The position numbers were made by a program, and so were the translations under genes. From contig CM049306.1 in NCBI GenBank assembly GCA_026874595.1, positions 63,186,019 through 63,250,018 on the forward strand: 64,000 bases of DNA, in the 5' to 3' direction. Positions 1 through 11,463 of the stretch are shown in pieces (positions within the stretch are counted from its first letter, which is position 1; every line of letters starts with the position of its first letter). The notes below the pieces were generated by a model. The model ran no database searches. It saw only the letters and a program-made list of their open reading frames with translations, and was not told the origin of the DNA. The stretch is from Sipunculus nudus. Its lineage: Eukaryota > Annelida > Sipuncula > Golfingiida > Sipunculidae.

Positions 1-380
1 ACACGGCATGGAAATTTTAAATATAAAATATGCATTTTCAATGCAGTATTTTGACCATTTTCCCCATCATGCACCACATGCTACACTAAACAAGTTTACC
101 ATATATTGAATCATATTGGCCAAATTGATAATATTTATACCCTCATCATGTAGTCTTCTTCATATTTAAAAAAAAAAACCTCACATACTATACTGGGTTT
201 TAAATTTTACTCAAACCTCAAGCATGCATGGTGTGAAGCACGAAACAAATATAATGAACATTAACATGAACAATTTACAGAACACTGACTTGATTTCGAT
301 CATATAAATTCATATACCATGGCATTGCTTCGCGAACGAAGATCACGAAGGTGGTCGTCTCCGTCGACTGCAGCACGAGG

Positions 381-880
381 CCGATGCTAGCCCGATTCAA
401 TCGGACTCAGTATTGTTTGGCCCTGCCTAGATTGAGTCCGATATCCATACAAGGAGAGTTTCAACAATATAAGCCATGATATAAATCAACGTTTCTATTG
501 GATCTTTTGTGACTGCCTGTTTACACTATTTTGACATCCAATAAGTATGAGTTTCATGGTTTCCATAGCCACTTGGATCACCATTTTTAAATATTACTGA
601 CCTTTTTACAAGAGGCATATCAGCGAGTTTCGTAGGGACAGAGCAGAACAGCGGTATTGGCACTTGAATACCTCATCTGGAGCCTAACTGAGACTGTGAA
701 CCAGCATTTTGTTAAATTTTGTTTAAATAGGCCCACTTTGAAAAGTGACGCGCTAGCACGGGGTAACACTGGTTATAAGGGCATTGGTCGGTGTGTAGTC
801 TGAAGCTTATATTGCTATCGGACACAATATATGGCAGAGCCTAATAATATTGAGTCCGAATAAATCTGGCTAGGCAGATG
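381..880. mobile_element. Foldback/MITE-like element with imperfect terminal inverted repeats
   Basis: The stretch 381-446 matches the reverse complement of 811-880 at roughly three positions in four. Shared blocks include CGGACTCA, TATT, CTGCC and GTCCGATA in the same order. Each arm is also a hairpin by itself: at 399-442, ATCGGACTCA is followed about 25 bases later by TGAGTCCGAT, and 819-860 has the same design. About 365 bases of AT-rich DNA lie between the arms, with no credible coding frame. This fits a non-autonomous foldback or TIR element. No target-site duplication was found, so the outer ends are approximate and the superfamily is unknown. Confidence 0.5.
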
Positions 881-886
881 TAACAT

Positions 887-3800
887 AACCACTACTATTG
901 ACATGAACATGATGGTGAACGGGCGGCAGGTGCCTTAATATACGGCATCTCCGTGCCCCGTGGAGGCAAAACTAGAACTATTTCAATTCAGAATACAGTG
1001 GAAATATCAGAGAATCATGACAAGTAATCAGAATATGATATTTAAGAACGTTTAATTTATTTTGACATTTATAACCATACACAAGTATATATATAACATT
1101 TTTTTTTTAAGTTTGGATATCAGTTTTAAAATGAACAATGGCTAATCATAATATGTTTCTATTTGCCGCTTAAATCGCCCATTTTCTTTTATTTAAGAAT
1201 TGTATAAGCAGCATAGTAAATAGGTCCACTATAACGTACGCGGCAACTCGAGACATAAAATCAGAATAAAACTCAATTTTATGATTTTGGAGTAAAGGAG
1301 GCGTATATCGGCTCTGTTTAGAGCGGAATAACGCTTTCTGTGGGCCAAGTCCAAATTCTCAACTTATAGCAGGATGCATCTATTAACAAAGAAATGATAT
1401 TCAAGTTACAAATGAAATGTTAAGCGAACAACAAAGCAAAATGTAGAAGGTATAAAACATAATTATATTACATATAACCTGACTGGTAAAAGAAGGCATG
1501 TTTGAACTTTTATTAGGTTGAAATTGAATTCATCATGCCCTTAATCCTAAGAATCGTCATAAAAGTAATTGAATTTTTACTAATGAGTCATGTTTTGTTA
1601 CCAAAAGCCTGTTCTTAAAGTGGTCTTGAAATAACATGGAATACCTGTCAAACATTACGGTCACTTGGCTCACTTAAGGTTATATATCTTCATTAGAGCT
1701 GGGTATTGCAATACGTATCGCCATATTTTTAATATATCAATTTATAGGAAATAAGTGTATTTTCTGGTATATACAGCACATGAAATATGTGATTAAGGCA
1801 TGCATTATCATGCTTAATTTAATGACACATTGAAAACATGTGCAGATCAATTAATTTAACACAGGAAACATGGAAAAATTACCCACTTTCTTATTGTTGA
1901 ATAACAATATTTTAAATAAGTAATTTTAATATTTTTAAAAGAATTTGAATCTTAAAATAATTTGCCTGATATAAAAACAAAAAATACATGTTTTAGCACC
2001 AGGATATAAACTGTGTACAAAGTAGGCAGAGGCTTTAATCACATAAATAAACCACTGATTGCTCAAAGCCAGTGAACCAGTATCCCGCGGCAAACTTATG
2101 ACAGTCCGAGCTATGGTGTAGGATAAATTGTAGTCCACGGGTATATTAAAGCAGAATTTACTCCAATTAGATCTTTATATCTGTACTCTTATTTTGAAAA
2201 TTCCTTGTTTATAATAAAGGTCAATCTCATTTCTAGAAAGAGATACTTCTCTGTATGTGAGATAACCGTGCTGTAACCGATTAAAGGGAAACAGTGATGT
2301 TCCTCTATAAAGGTAAATAAAGCTGGCCTGAGTGAATGGTTTGAACAGAGAATGAGGCAATCCCGATACAATAACCACTGTTGATAAGGTATATGCTTCC
2401 GCACCCTGCTACATTTGGTTGAATATATTTTAATTCAATTTCCTGCACCAGTGATTTATTACATACGGCTATAATAACAAAATATCTGCAGAGACGCGAG
2501 AGTTGAGTGCCATAACACGTCAATTCCAGACCACCTCGGCTCTGGTATAAACCGTGGTGTTTTAATTGGAAGAGGGCATTCACAGGCAGTTACTGATAGG
2601 TTATTAGCCAGATTCTGTATGGACCTGTCAAGTCAGCGTGAATTCTCGCGTCATTGACTAGTTCCCTCCTCGTAATTCTTATGCTTATTTTGCTTTTTCT
2701 GGCCACAGCTCGTTGATGGAGTGATCTGAAGCTGCAAAATCGGTCGCCATCGATCGTTCTACTTCCTGATTTACTTTTTAATTCATCTTACACTCGGATG
2801 ACCGTCGATTACTCTGCATTTTAGCGCATTTATAAGCCAGCAGAGGCCAGAAATAGAAGACATGTTTAGCGTAAGCCATAAAGGTTTTAAACCGTAACTT
2901 TTGCAATCATAACCGATGGTTTAAAAGTCCAATAATTATTCTTTTGACAAAACATTGTGTACCGTCTTTATGTACCGTCTTAACCGACTTATGTAGTTCT
3001 TTTTTCTTTGTTTATTATTGTTTTTTTTTTTTCTTTCTGATAGTTTGCGGTCATGCAGTACATCAAGTGGATAATGTCTAAATAGCCGGATTAGATTGAA
3101 TCATAAATAGCATTTCCTCATCAACATGCACCTTTATCCTTATCTATTACACCATGTAAAGATAAACGTCAGTCATATGTTAGGAATATCCTGAACCAGA
3201 TGTGATTTTCTGAACTATCTTTCAGGTCTTCTGTTACGCAATTCTTTCGTTCCGCACATCATCGTTAAGTTCTATACGCTGAGAGGGTTCTGGATGTATA
3301 TCTGGATGTCATAATTTATGGGCTTTATTAGGGCTATATTTACATCTTTAATGTTATTGTGAATTGAGATGGCATACAGAAATTTGTCACAGTTTACGTT
3401 CAACAATCCAATATTTTGCATAGAATTGGGAAAAAATGTATTATTCAGTCAATCATTATTATGTAAAATTTGAATAAAACCAGGAAAACTCCTTTCTTTA
3501 CAATATTTACCAAGAATTGTAAAATTTCACAGTGAATGGCCCCTTTTGAGTAACATTCATATGCAAGTTTCATAGTAAATTTGAAATAAATAAATATATC
3601 AGCCATACTACAGTTATTCCTTATCATTTTATATTTTGCATCAGATCACAACACTAAAACAGGGTACTATAATAGTTAGATCCAGATTAAACAAATTGAA
3701 CCACCTTGAATAAAATTCATACCAAAGCCAAAGCCTGATGTTTCAAGCAATAGTTACATAGATTACTTTTACATTGCCAGAAACATTTGAGAAAATGTTA

Positions 3801-4142
3801 TCGGTTCTTGAAATGGCGGAAATAAACCCACGCTGAAGCTTGTATGTCAGATTAGACTGTTGATGCCGCCGACTGCCATTCGTTTATGCATTTCTTGTTT
3901 TACATGCAGTTATATATGTTCACATATATTTGAGACGAGCAAAACATGTTTGCATTGAATTAAAAATATAAAATAATTGTTAAATACACTTTTTAGTATC
4001 ACCAAAAATGTAAACCTAATACCTTCTTAAGTGATGTCTTAAACGTTATTGTGAATCAGGTCAGCAATGCCGGTTAGTATAATATCATTCAGGCAGCACG
4101 AGTGTATCTCAATCAGCTGAGCACAATGGCAAAATATGTCCA

Positions 4143-4146
<4 letters not shown>
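887..4146. other. Gene-poor AT-rich stretch
   Basis: No gene or clear repeat was recognised here. Short open frames on both strands (for example the minus-strand frames at 1935-2138 and 2305-2583) lack convincing splice context or family motifs. At about 1697-1730 a segment beginning GAGCTGGGTATTGCAATACG resembles the outer end of a dispersed element. A possible opposite end of the same type lies near 49320-49390. Confidence 0.6.

Positions 4147-4215
<69 letters not shown>
4147..4215. repeat. (TA)n microsatellite
   Basis: About 69 bases of nearly pure TA dinucleotide, interrupted once by an extra A at about 4189. Confidence 0.97.
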
Positions 4216-4285
4216 ATTCTTTTGTTATTAAGAACTAAAGAAAAAAACATGAATGGCCGATATCATTACTAGGAGCCTACTTTTA

Positions 4286-4681
4286 CAGGGGCGTAGTCAG
4301 GATTAAGGGAAGGGGGAAGCGATGTGTGTGTCAAGTGTCAACTAAGATTGATTTTTTTTAGGAAAACCCTTAAGTTTCTAAACAAAATAAACCTTATCAT
4401 AAATGAATATTCATAATGATTTGAAAAATTAAGTTATTACAGACCATTCAATTAAGTAATTATTGTTATGGAATCCATTCAGGAATTATGTCATGGAGAT
4501 AGATTTCTTTCTATCTATAAATTGTTGCAAATGAAAGAATACATTAATGAAATTTGATGCAAACATGACCCATTTCTCTTGAACACAGATTAGCATTTCT
4601 TCTGTTATGCCAAATTTCCATTTACCATTAATAGGTGCCGTGCCATAAATAAAGCAACTCTTTAAGTCCCCCCCCCCCCCC

Positions 4682-4718
<37 letters not shown>
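4286..4718 (+). mobile_element. Possible MITE left end (CAGGGGCGTAGTC) with C and CT tract at the far side
   Basis: The segment opens with CAGGGGCGTAGTCAGGATTA. This resembles the ends of the CAG-type MITEs at 6356, 35619 and 54325. About 380 bases later there is a C13-14 tract (4668-4681) followed by a (CT)n run (4685-4718), where an inverted end would be expected but cannot be read. The far end may have been replaced by slippage. Only the left end is supported. Confidence 0.3.
4668..4718. repeat. Poly(C) plus (CT)n compound microsatellite
   Basis: A run of about 14 C is followed by about 17 CT dinucleotides, a simple compound low-complexity tract. Confidence 0.95.
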
Positions 4719-4722
<4 letters not shown>

Positions 4723-5093
4723 TATTCACCATCATATAGGTTGTTTATACCTGAGGGATTCATTATGTATATCTTTATACAACGTTGGAGCATAATACAT
4801 GGCCCTATATACCCTAAAATGCGACACATCAATAAGCACTTTGTGTCCCTGTAAACTTTTTTTAAATATTGCAGGTGGGAAAATGTTAATTAGTTAACGT
4901 TTATGAAATATCATATAAAAAGGTTTGTATAATCAGCTACAACGGGGGCATCATGGGCTTCAATTCATCAGATTTAGTATATCATATGTATATATCGCTC
5001 TTATTCCAAATCCACATATTAAATGTACATGTAACAAGAATTAAAAAAGAGGACAATAATCTGTTCGATATTCGTATTTAACACTGACGTTTG

Positions 5094-5269
5094 ATGGCAA
5101 CTGTGTATATTTTGGTTACGTATGGTTCCATAATTCGGTTCTCCTACACTACTGCGGGTGTCAGGGCGCTGCACTCTGACACGCGCCCATTGACCGTAAC
5201 CTTGACAATCGAATCGTGTTTCTACGCGCCCGCTACCCTAGCAACCCGTTTCAATTATCGATGCAGCAG
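5094..5269 (+). CDS. Candidate first coding exon, unknown product
   Basis: An ATG at 5094 opens a 58-codon frame that runs without a stop to a plausible splice donor, CAG|GTAACG, at 5269/5270. The segment is richer in GC and CpG than its surroundings. The predicted peptide starts MATVYILVTYGS and includes a hydrophobic stretch near the N-terminus. I recognise no domain. The same DNA contains GCTACCCTAGCAAC (5232-5245), which resembles an RFX X-box, so this could be a promoter or untranslated exon instead. No downstream partner exon was identified. Confidence 0.2.
5232..5245. promoter_or_regulatory. X-box-like (RFX) motif
   Basis: GCTACCCTAGCAAC has the two half-sites of the imperfect inverted X-box bound by RFX factors (GYNRCC and RGCAAC). 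It lies in a local CpG-rich patch. It overlaps the candidate exon at 5094-5269, so at most one reading may be right. Confidence 0.2.
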
Positions 5270-6355
5270 GTAACGTGCGAGGTGCTACTGCCCGCCGGCA
5301 GCTCAATGAAGAAAGCCCTTCAGTCACATCAGTGTTGCCCTGCTCCCCCGGCCAGCTGTTGCCAGCAGGCTGGTACAGGGCTGTATCAGTTCCTGCCGAC
5401 TGTTATCAGTTTCGTTTAACAGCAGGAACTCGCCACCTTGGTTTCTATGTACTTTTTGCAGCTGAGTTCTATATTTCATCTTTGGGAGGAATTGTAGAAT
5501 AACTCACGGGATAGTTTGTCAAGCGGCTCCCCAGGCCAACCATGTGTTGAGGGCTAAGACGATGCTAGTCCGGTTCGGTGGTAACATAATGCCGTTTTAC
5601 TCTACATTCATATATGATTTAATGAATGAATGCTGAACCGGATGCTTGTTCCCCATGCCAAACTCAAGGAAAACTAGCGGAAACGATCTTCTACAATTGC
5701 AGGTCAACTCAAGGTAGGTGAAAAAAGCTTTTCATCTCCAGCCAAACATAAAATTAAAATCAAAGTAAGTGGATGGTTTATTTCCTCGAAAAACCTGTAC
5801 TCATGATCATAGGATATAATAAATAATACTTCTTTGATATGGATATTTTAAAATCTATTCTGGTATTTGTGTATTTGGTAAGTTATCATTGCAACAGGTA
5901 TTTAAAATATTACAAATTGTAATGAAGCAGTTCCATAATCGACCAGGAGTATACGCTATTCTGTCAGAAAAGATCTTTGATGTGAGGAAAGGATCGATAC
6001 AGACCTGAGGGCCGGCTTTATTCCGGTTTCTCCCACAACAGGGCATTCCCCACACCCTCAAATGATTCTGACATAAGATTCGTTGATATTGCTGGCTGGG
6101 AGGACAGGGTATTAAGGGCGGTCAATAAAATGACATCCATCTCCTGTCTTGCTGAAATACCGGCGGTGTGTTTGTACAAAGTTTCTTCGGTCATAATACC
6201 ATTTTCAGAGGCTCATCCTCGTCTGTCATCAAGCTGCTATGGGAAATGAGAAAAAAGTCCAACAGTACTGGTAAAAAGAGATATAATTAACCTAATGTGA
6301 CAGATTCAAGAATGATCCTAAAACAGACTTGACAAGGACTATGAGAATGACGTCA

Positions 6356-6507
6356 CAGGGGCGGATCAAGTAGTTTGGTAAAGGCCGGGGCCAACCAAAG
6401 AAGACTTCTGAAGAAAACAAAGTCTGGAAAGTTGGGGGTCCGGGCCGTACAAATTAGTTTGGAACTCTTAAAAGACCTCCTAATCTCCGCTTCTGGGTCC
6501 GCTTCTG
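6356..6507. mobile_element. Short CAG-ended MITE (hAT-like ends)
   Basis: The left end reads CAGGGGCGGATCAAG. The right end, read in reverse complement, is CAGAAGCGGACCCAG. Together they are a terminal inverted repeat closely related to the ends of the element at 35619-35809. The element is about 152 bases, too short to code for a transposase. CAG-starting ends of this kind fit hAT-type non-autonomous elements. The flanks (TGACGTCA on the left, GCGTCA near the right end) hint at a decayed target duplication but do not match cleanly. Confidence 0.45.
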
Positions 6508-6690
6508 CGTCAGAGCGATCGTTTCCTTACCTTATGTTCCGCATTTATTTTCATATCGTGGAAGGGAAACACCTCGCATCCATTATATGTCAGGTATAAA
6601 CGAAATTTTACAGGTCCAAATTTTGTATAACAAACATCTGATTGTGATAAAAATAAAATTTCAGACGATGTTATAGATGTTGATGGCTTA

Positions 6691-6693
<3 letters not shown>

Positions 6694-6742
<49 letters not shown>

Positions 6743-6757
6743 TATATTATATAATAT
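6694..6757. repeat. (TA)n / (TATAT)n microsatellite
   Basis: About 45 bases of pure TA pass into TATAT-type pentamers before unique DNA resumes. Confidence 0.95.
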
Positions 6758-6796
6758 CCCGTGACGGCTATAGAAAGCAGTGTGTTCGCGTAAACT

Positions 6797-6964
6797 ATGA
6801 TGATAACCCCAGCTACCTGGTCCTCTCTGTACCCGGCCCACGCACGGTCATATACGCCCCTCGTGGAAAAACGCCAGTACAGTCTGGACCAGCTTCTCAA
6901 CCACAAAGTGCCCGCACGGACCAGCGTTCAAAGACCGGTGCCGTTGATGTCCCAGATCAAATTA
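6797..6964 (+). CDS. Candidate coding segment, unknown product
   Basis: A stop (TAA, 6791-6793) is followed one codon later by ATGATG and then about 55 codons using many C- and G-ending codons, unlike the AT-rich surroundings. The peptide begins MMITPATWSSLYPAHA and is rich in basic residues, proline and leucine. I recognise no domain. The frame stays open to 7075, but the codon character is lost after about 6964. There is no strong donor; the best is a weak TT|GTAAAA near 6979. It could be a first coding exon or a fragment of an old mobile-element ORF. Confidence 0.3.
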
Positions 6965-7189
6965 ACCTTTCTTTATGTTGTAAAATTAATTCATTGTCTG
7001 GGGATGTTTGAAGGGCCTGTGTGTCAGTTTGTATTTAACAGAACATGTTCGACACATTTGCTCGGACAGTTTTAACAGGCCTTTCTGTTTCCTCGATTGT
7101 TTATGTAAACTTGACAGTTTGGTCACTAATCTCTGTGCACTCGCAAACCCAGGGGAAGTGTTGCTTGCTTGCATGGAGGTAGCCAGACA

Positions 7190-7253
7190 GTAGGTAAACA
7201 TGTTTATCTCGTCACATAAGGAGATAACGTGATCGTCTGTAGTTTGTCTTCTG
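7190..7253 (+). repeat. Direct repeat copy 1 (about 62 bp)
   Basis: This segment contains TTATCTCGTCACATAA and is repeated with about ten differences at 7908-7970, 718 bases downstream in the same orientation. The pair may be remnants of an insertion or of a local duplication. Confidence 0.6.
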
Positions 7254-7907
7254 GGTTCTCGTCAGGACGGTGAGCGCTTTTTTGTCTCCTCCTCCAACCT
7301 GACGACCAACTAGTATCTTTGTAACAAAACAAAACATTCAGCCACTGTTCTTTTTTTATCTTCTATTATTACGACAGAAAGTTACTCTGTGTATAACTGA
7401 AAATTTTGATTGAACCTCAGTGTTCAAAAGTTTAAAACATCAAAGTGAGATGACTTATCAACAATTGGAAACTTTACAATATAAATTTTTGTTACTTATT
7501 CAAGATAAAAACGAGCAAGTTATTTAATAAAATCAATAAAATATAATGATACAATAAAGTTGTATTTCAATAACACATTTGATATGATATCAAGAAGTAA
7601 AATAACGATCTGATACATCCATAAGGCGACTAAATAACATTCGACATCTGACTTCTATAGGGACGTAATAAATTTACTACCAGACTTCTCGCCTGATCAT
7701 CATCGCTAAACAGTATATATAGCAGTTACGATAAAATAGACATTTATTAATCACAGAGAATAGGTGTATTTAGAATTTTTTTTTTTTTTAATTTTTATTA
7801 ATAATGGATCTCTTCATCTCTATGAGCTAAAATTTTAACACTTAAACAACGTTTATGATAAAATATAAATAAAAACATTATGATAGTATCATTTTATTAA
7901 CTTTATG

Positions 7908-7970
7908 TAGGTAAATACCTTTATCTCGTCACATAATGAAATAACATGATAGTCTTTATTTTGTCTACTG
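7908..7970 (+). repeat. Direct repeat copy 2 (about 62 bp)
   Basis: Second copy of the 7190-7253 segment, sharing the GTAGGTAAA start and the TTATCTCGTCACATAA core. No TG...CA ends typical of LTRs were seen around either copy. Confidence 0.6.
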
Positions 7971-8347
7971 ACATAGGAAATATTTAAAAAAAGTTTATCC
8001 AGACCACTTATGAAAAAATGTCATTTGGTAAACCTAATTTCTGTACATATCTATAGCTAACAAGGCAAAGCACAGACCCGTTACTTTTATAGGCATTATA
8101 ATAGTTAGCACCAAACTGAAGAGCTTTAAAGGTGATTTTTTTACCCAAATAAAATAATTCAAGATAAAGTTTACACTCTATCTTTATTTAAGTCTCACTG
8201 CATCATTGAAATCATCAGACATTTTCACTTCGGTCGTCCGTGGGGCCCGTTGGTCGCTGCAGAATCCCCAAAATTAACTTTGTTATCATTATTTGTAAAA
8301 GGTCATGCTTGTGGCTCATGTTGACGGTCGCTGATAAAGTGCCTGAA

Positions 8348-8800
8348 ATACAAGTGGTACTAAAAAGTAAACTGTACAATAATGAACATTAAGTACGAGT
8401 GGTACTAAATAATTGACTGTACAATAATGAACATAAAGTACGAGTGGTACTAAATAATAAATTGTACAATAATGAACATAAAGTACGAGTGGTACTAAAT
8501 AATTGACTGTACAATAATGAACATAAAGTACGAGTGGTACTAAATAATTAATTGTACAATAATGAACATTAAGTACGAGTGGTACTAAATAATAAACTGT
8601 ACAATAATGAACATAAAGTACGAGTGGTAATTAATAATAAACTGTACAATAATGAACAAAAAGTACGAGTGGTACTAAATAGTAAACTGTACAATAATGA
8701 ACATAAAGTACGAGTGGTACTTAATAATAAACTGTACAATAATGAACATTAAGTACGATTGGTACTAACTAATTGACTGTACAATAATAAACATAAAGTA
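8348..8800. repeat. 45-bp minisatellite, about 10 copies
   Basis: The unit starts AAGTACGAGTGGTACTAAAT and includes CTGTACAATAATGAACAT. Successive AAGTACGAGT starts are 45 bases apart. Units differ by a few substitutions (AATTGA or AATAAA, ACATT or ACATA or ACAAA). The outer copies are more diverged. Confidence 0.93.
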
Positions 8801-8861
8801 CCAGGTTTATTTTCTTCATTTGATTTAAAACTGTCAATATTATTTCTGCCTGAATCGGTTT

Positions 8862-8905
8862 TTAGCTCAGCTGTCGACCGGCCGGTCGTCCGTTAAAATG
8901 GAACA
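8862..8905 (+). mobile_element. Fragment of a TAGCTCA/GTCGTCCGT dispersed repeat
   Basis: The sequence TTTTTAGCTCAGCTGTCGAC, followed by a 14-base palindrome (CGACCGGCCGGTCG) and GTCGTCCGTT, resembles the end of an abundant mollusc dispersed repeat that I recall as starting TTTTAGCTCACCTG and continuing with GTCCGTCGTCCGTC runs. Only the end is recognisable. The assignment rests on memory, not on a search. Confidence 0.3.
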
Positions 8906-10695
8906 AATCTTAACTGTAAGACCTAGAAATAATTTCTGGCTTGACATCTAGGGAACATGAAAACTTTGATATTTTAAATTAGGTCACTGCGATCTTATAT
9001 GCTCCGAATTATGGACTAGTATGTTCACCCTTGAATAATTGAAAATTTGATGCAAAGGCTCCCGTATCTCAATATTGTATGAATGGATTGCCATCATAAT
9101 TGCTGTGAAGATCAACCGTGGACATTTTTCATTTGTTGCTAAAGACTGGTGGCGGCTAGCGTATACTTTAATTTCACCCGTATTTTCTAACTTTCAGACT
9201 ATCAAACTATACAGCCATCGTATCAGTTTCTATACTGTTATTGACTGTATACGGTTATGTCTAAATTTTTGCTTCTGTCGAATTTTCCTATAGAATCCTG
9301 CAAACATACTTTTTTCATTAAAACTTTGGATCATTATGTAACTAAATATCGATGTTTGCATTTTTCTTCCACCAACTTGGATATATGGTGGCCATATTAA
9401 AACCAGGGTAATATATCACTCAAAAACCGTAATTTAAGACAAGGGTAAGGCAAGAACACTTTGAAATTCCTCACTAGAAAACTTTTCTTGGTTGATTCTA
9501 AGGTATTTTTTTCCTGTAGAATCAATTTCTGCTACCAAAAATGTAGTACTATACATATCTAATTAGATAATTTGCATACATTTGCATATTTGAATGAATC
9601 AGTGGAATTTATTATAAAAAATAAATCTATTAATTAATTTGCTTTTATAGAAAGAATAAAATATTCCGGATAAACATACTCAAATTTGATAAGATATAAC
9701 GTATGTCTATTTGCAGATAAATTATATGCAAATTCGACAAATTATCGATATTAAAGTAGCGTCTTTTCAAAAGAACATCATGGCGACGGAAGCAGTTGCT
9801 GAATAATTCACTTATTAGCGGTAAATTGTGTTGTTTTAAATTTTAAAGCTTATTTACATATTCATGTCATTCATTAACTAATTTGCATATGTAATTACAT
9901 TTGCATTAATATTTCAAATTGGAATAGCGATGCGGATTTTAATTTTTTAACTGAATGTAATTTAAAAGCATATACTAGTATTAAGTGTGCTTAAAGGGTT
10001 TGTCTACCTACTTGGGTAAATGGTCATCCCTTTCATTTGTTCCATAAATAAACATAATAATACAATTATTATATATCTAATTTGCACATGGAATGAGCCA
10101 TGGGGCAAATCATGATTATCGTGAAGGTTATGATGCGTATTATATAATACTGCATTCATTTGTTATCTATGTGTAGGTGTCAAGGTGCCTCGTTTTAATT
10201 GGGCTTACCCTCCAGTAGACCACAGAATATAATAATTAGCTAATTAGCATATGAAAGGAGTAAAGTAATGATCATCATGTCTTTGTGCGAAATGCGAAAA
10301 CGCTCAGCATATACATCAAAGGGTCTTTGGTGTTAAAAAACTCATTTTGCATGATAGAAGTAATGAAAACATTGTTCCACTTAAACAAACTTTGCACCAG
10401 TTTAAAGAAACTTATGCTCCAGTATTTTACCATATGTTAGCGGTTAAGAGATGTAGAGGTTGCCAAACTCATATCTGTTGATGTCTTGCTGAAAGAGAAT
10501 GATTATTTTATCCTTTCCAGGTTTAGGGTTGTGTAGTATATGCCTTTGGTCATGTTCTTTTATTACGATTCTTCTGAGAGCAACAGATAATCATACCAAA
10601 TATCAATAACATTAATTATTGATTCTTGTCAAAGTTATGGATTATCATATGTGTATTCTTGCATCGAATTGAGTTCTATTACTGTTCTTGCTCAG
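8906..10695. other. AT-rich DNA without recognised genes
   Basis: Mostly AT-rich, low-complexity-leaning DNA. One 72-codon frame (9075-9293, plus) has no splice or family support. Nothing else was recognised. Confidence 0.5.
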
Positions 10696-10838
10696 ATGGT
10701 TCACGTTTTAAAATTCTTTGACCACATTGGCTTTATACTTGGATACGAAACAAGCATATTCGTTAATCTGCTTCATTTAATGCAAATTCGGCTCTGTAAA
10801 TATGACCAATTGCAGTCATGCAAACTTCAGTACAACTG
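10696..10838 (+). CDS. Candidate internal exon, unknown product
   Basis: A strong acceptor (TTACTGTTCTTGCTCAG) precedes this 143-base segment and a good donor (CTG|GTGAGA) follows it. One frame is open throughout, giving 47 codons plus two bases. The peptide begins MVHVLKFFDHIGFILGY and has no domain I recognise. No phase-compatible neighbour was found with certainty. The call depends on splice signals and the open frame only. Confidence 0.28.
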
Positions 10839-11265
10839 GTGAGAATATCATATTTATTCACTTTCAGCCAAACATCACACGAACATGAGTTGACATTCTC
10901 TGTTCCATATTTATATTAATGCATGCTGTTATGCATTAATTAAAATATTCCCTTTAATTGATACATCAAGTTAATTTATAAAGAACATGTTCAATCTTTG
11001 ACTCTCACACCTGGGCATCAATAACGAATGAATATATTTACTTGCCCCAAACACCCCAAAACTGATCATGATTCGAACAGCTGCTCATTGCATGTGAAAA
11101 TTGGTAATTTAATTTAAAAAAAAAAAACTTAATTGGAAGCAGACAACCCAAATAACCGGGCTGAATGGATTTCCCCCTGAGCCGGCCGTTGTGATTGGCT
11201 GCATGGTACCTGTCGTTTTCTACATCTCATATTGGCGCAGAATTTAAACAGCTGTCAAATTGTCA

Positions 11266-11463
11266 ATGAAGTTGAAAATCAGTGAGCATGGCATGCAAAC
11301 ACAACCAGGACCATTATGTCACTTGTTTTGTATACATTTACGTCTGTTATATAACAAAAAAACACGCGAACATGCTTGTGAAGCGGATAATTCTCTGGAA
11401 TTCGGAAAAAAGTTGTCTTCCCGCGTAACGGTGGAGTTCATTACCTTGTTCTTTTATAACTAG
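11266..11463 (+). CDS. Candidate small ORF, 65 codons, unknown product
   Basis: The ATG at 11266 (context GTCAATGA) opens a 65-codon frame ending in TAG. The peptide is mixed hydrophilic with a basic patch (YNKKTREHACEA) and a hydrophobic C-terminus. No signal peptide, domain or homologue is recognised. It could be a small gene, a terminal exon or chance. The peptide composition looks better than in most frames nearby. Confidence 0.22.
   Translation: MKLKISEHGMQTQPGPLCHLFCIHLRLLYNKKTREHACEADNSLEFGKKLSSRVTVEFITLFFYN

Noticed and set aside
5855-6061. Minus-strand frame of up to 68 codons with several Cys
   Set aside because: The peptide looks plausible, but there is no clear acceptor or donor pair and no recognised motif. 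Too weak to call.
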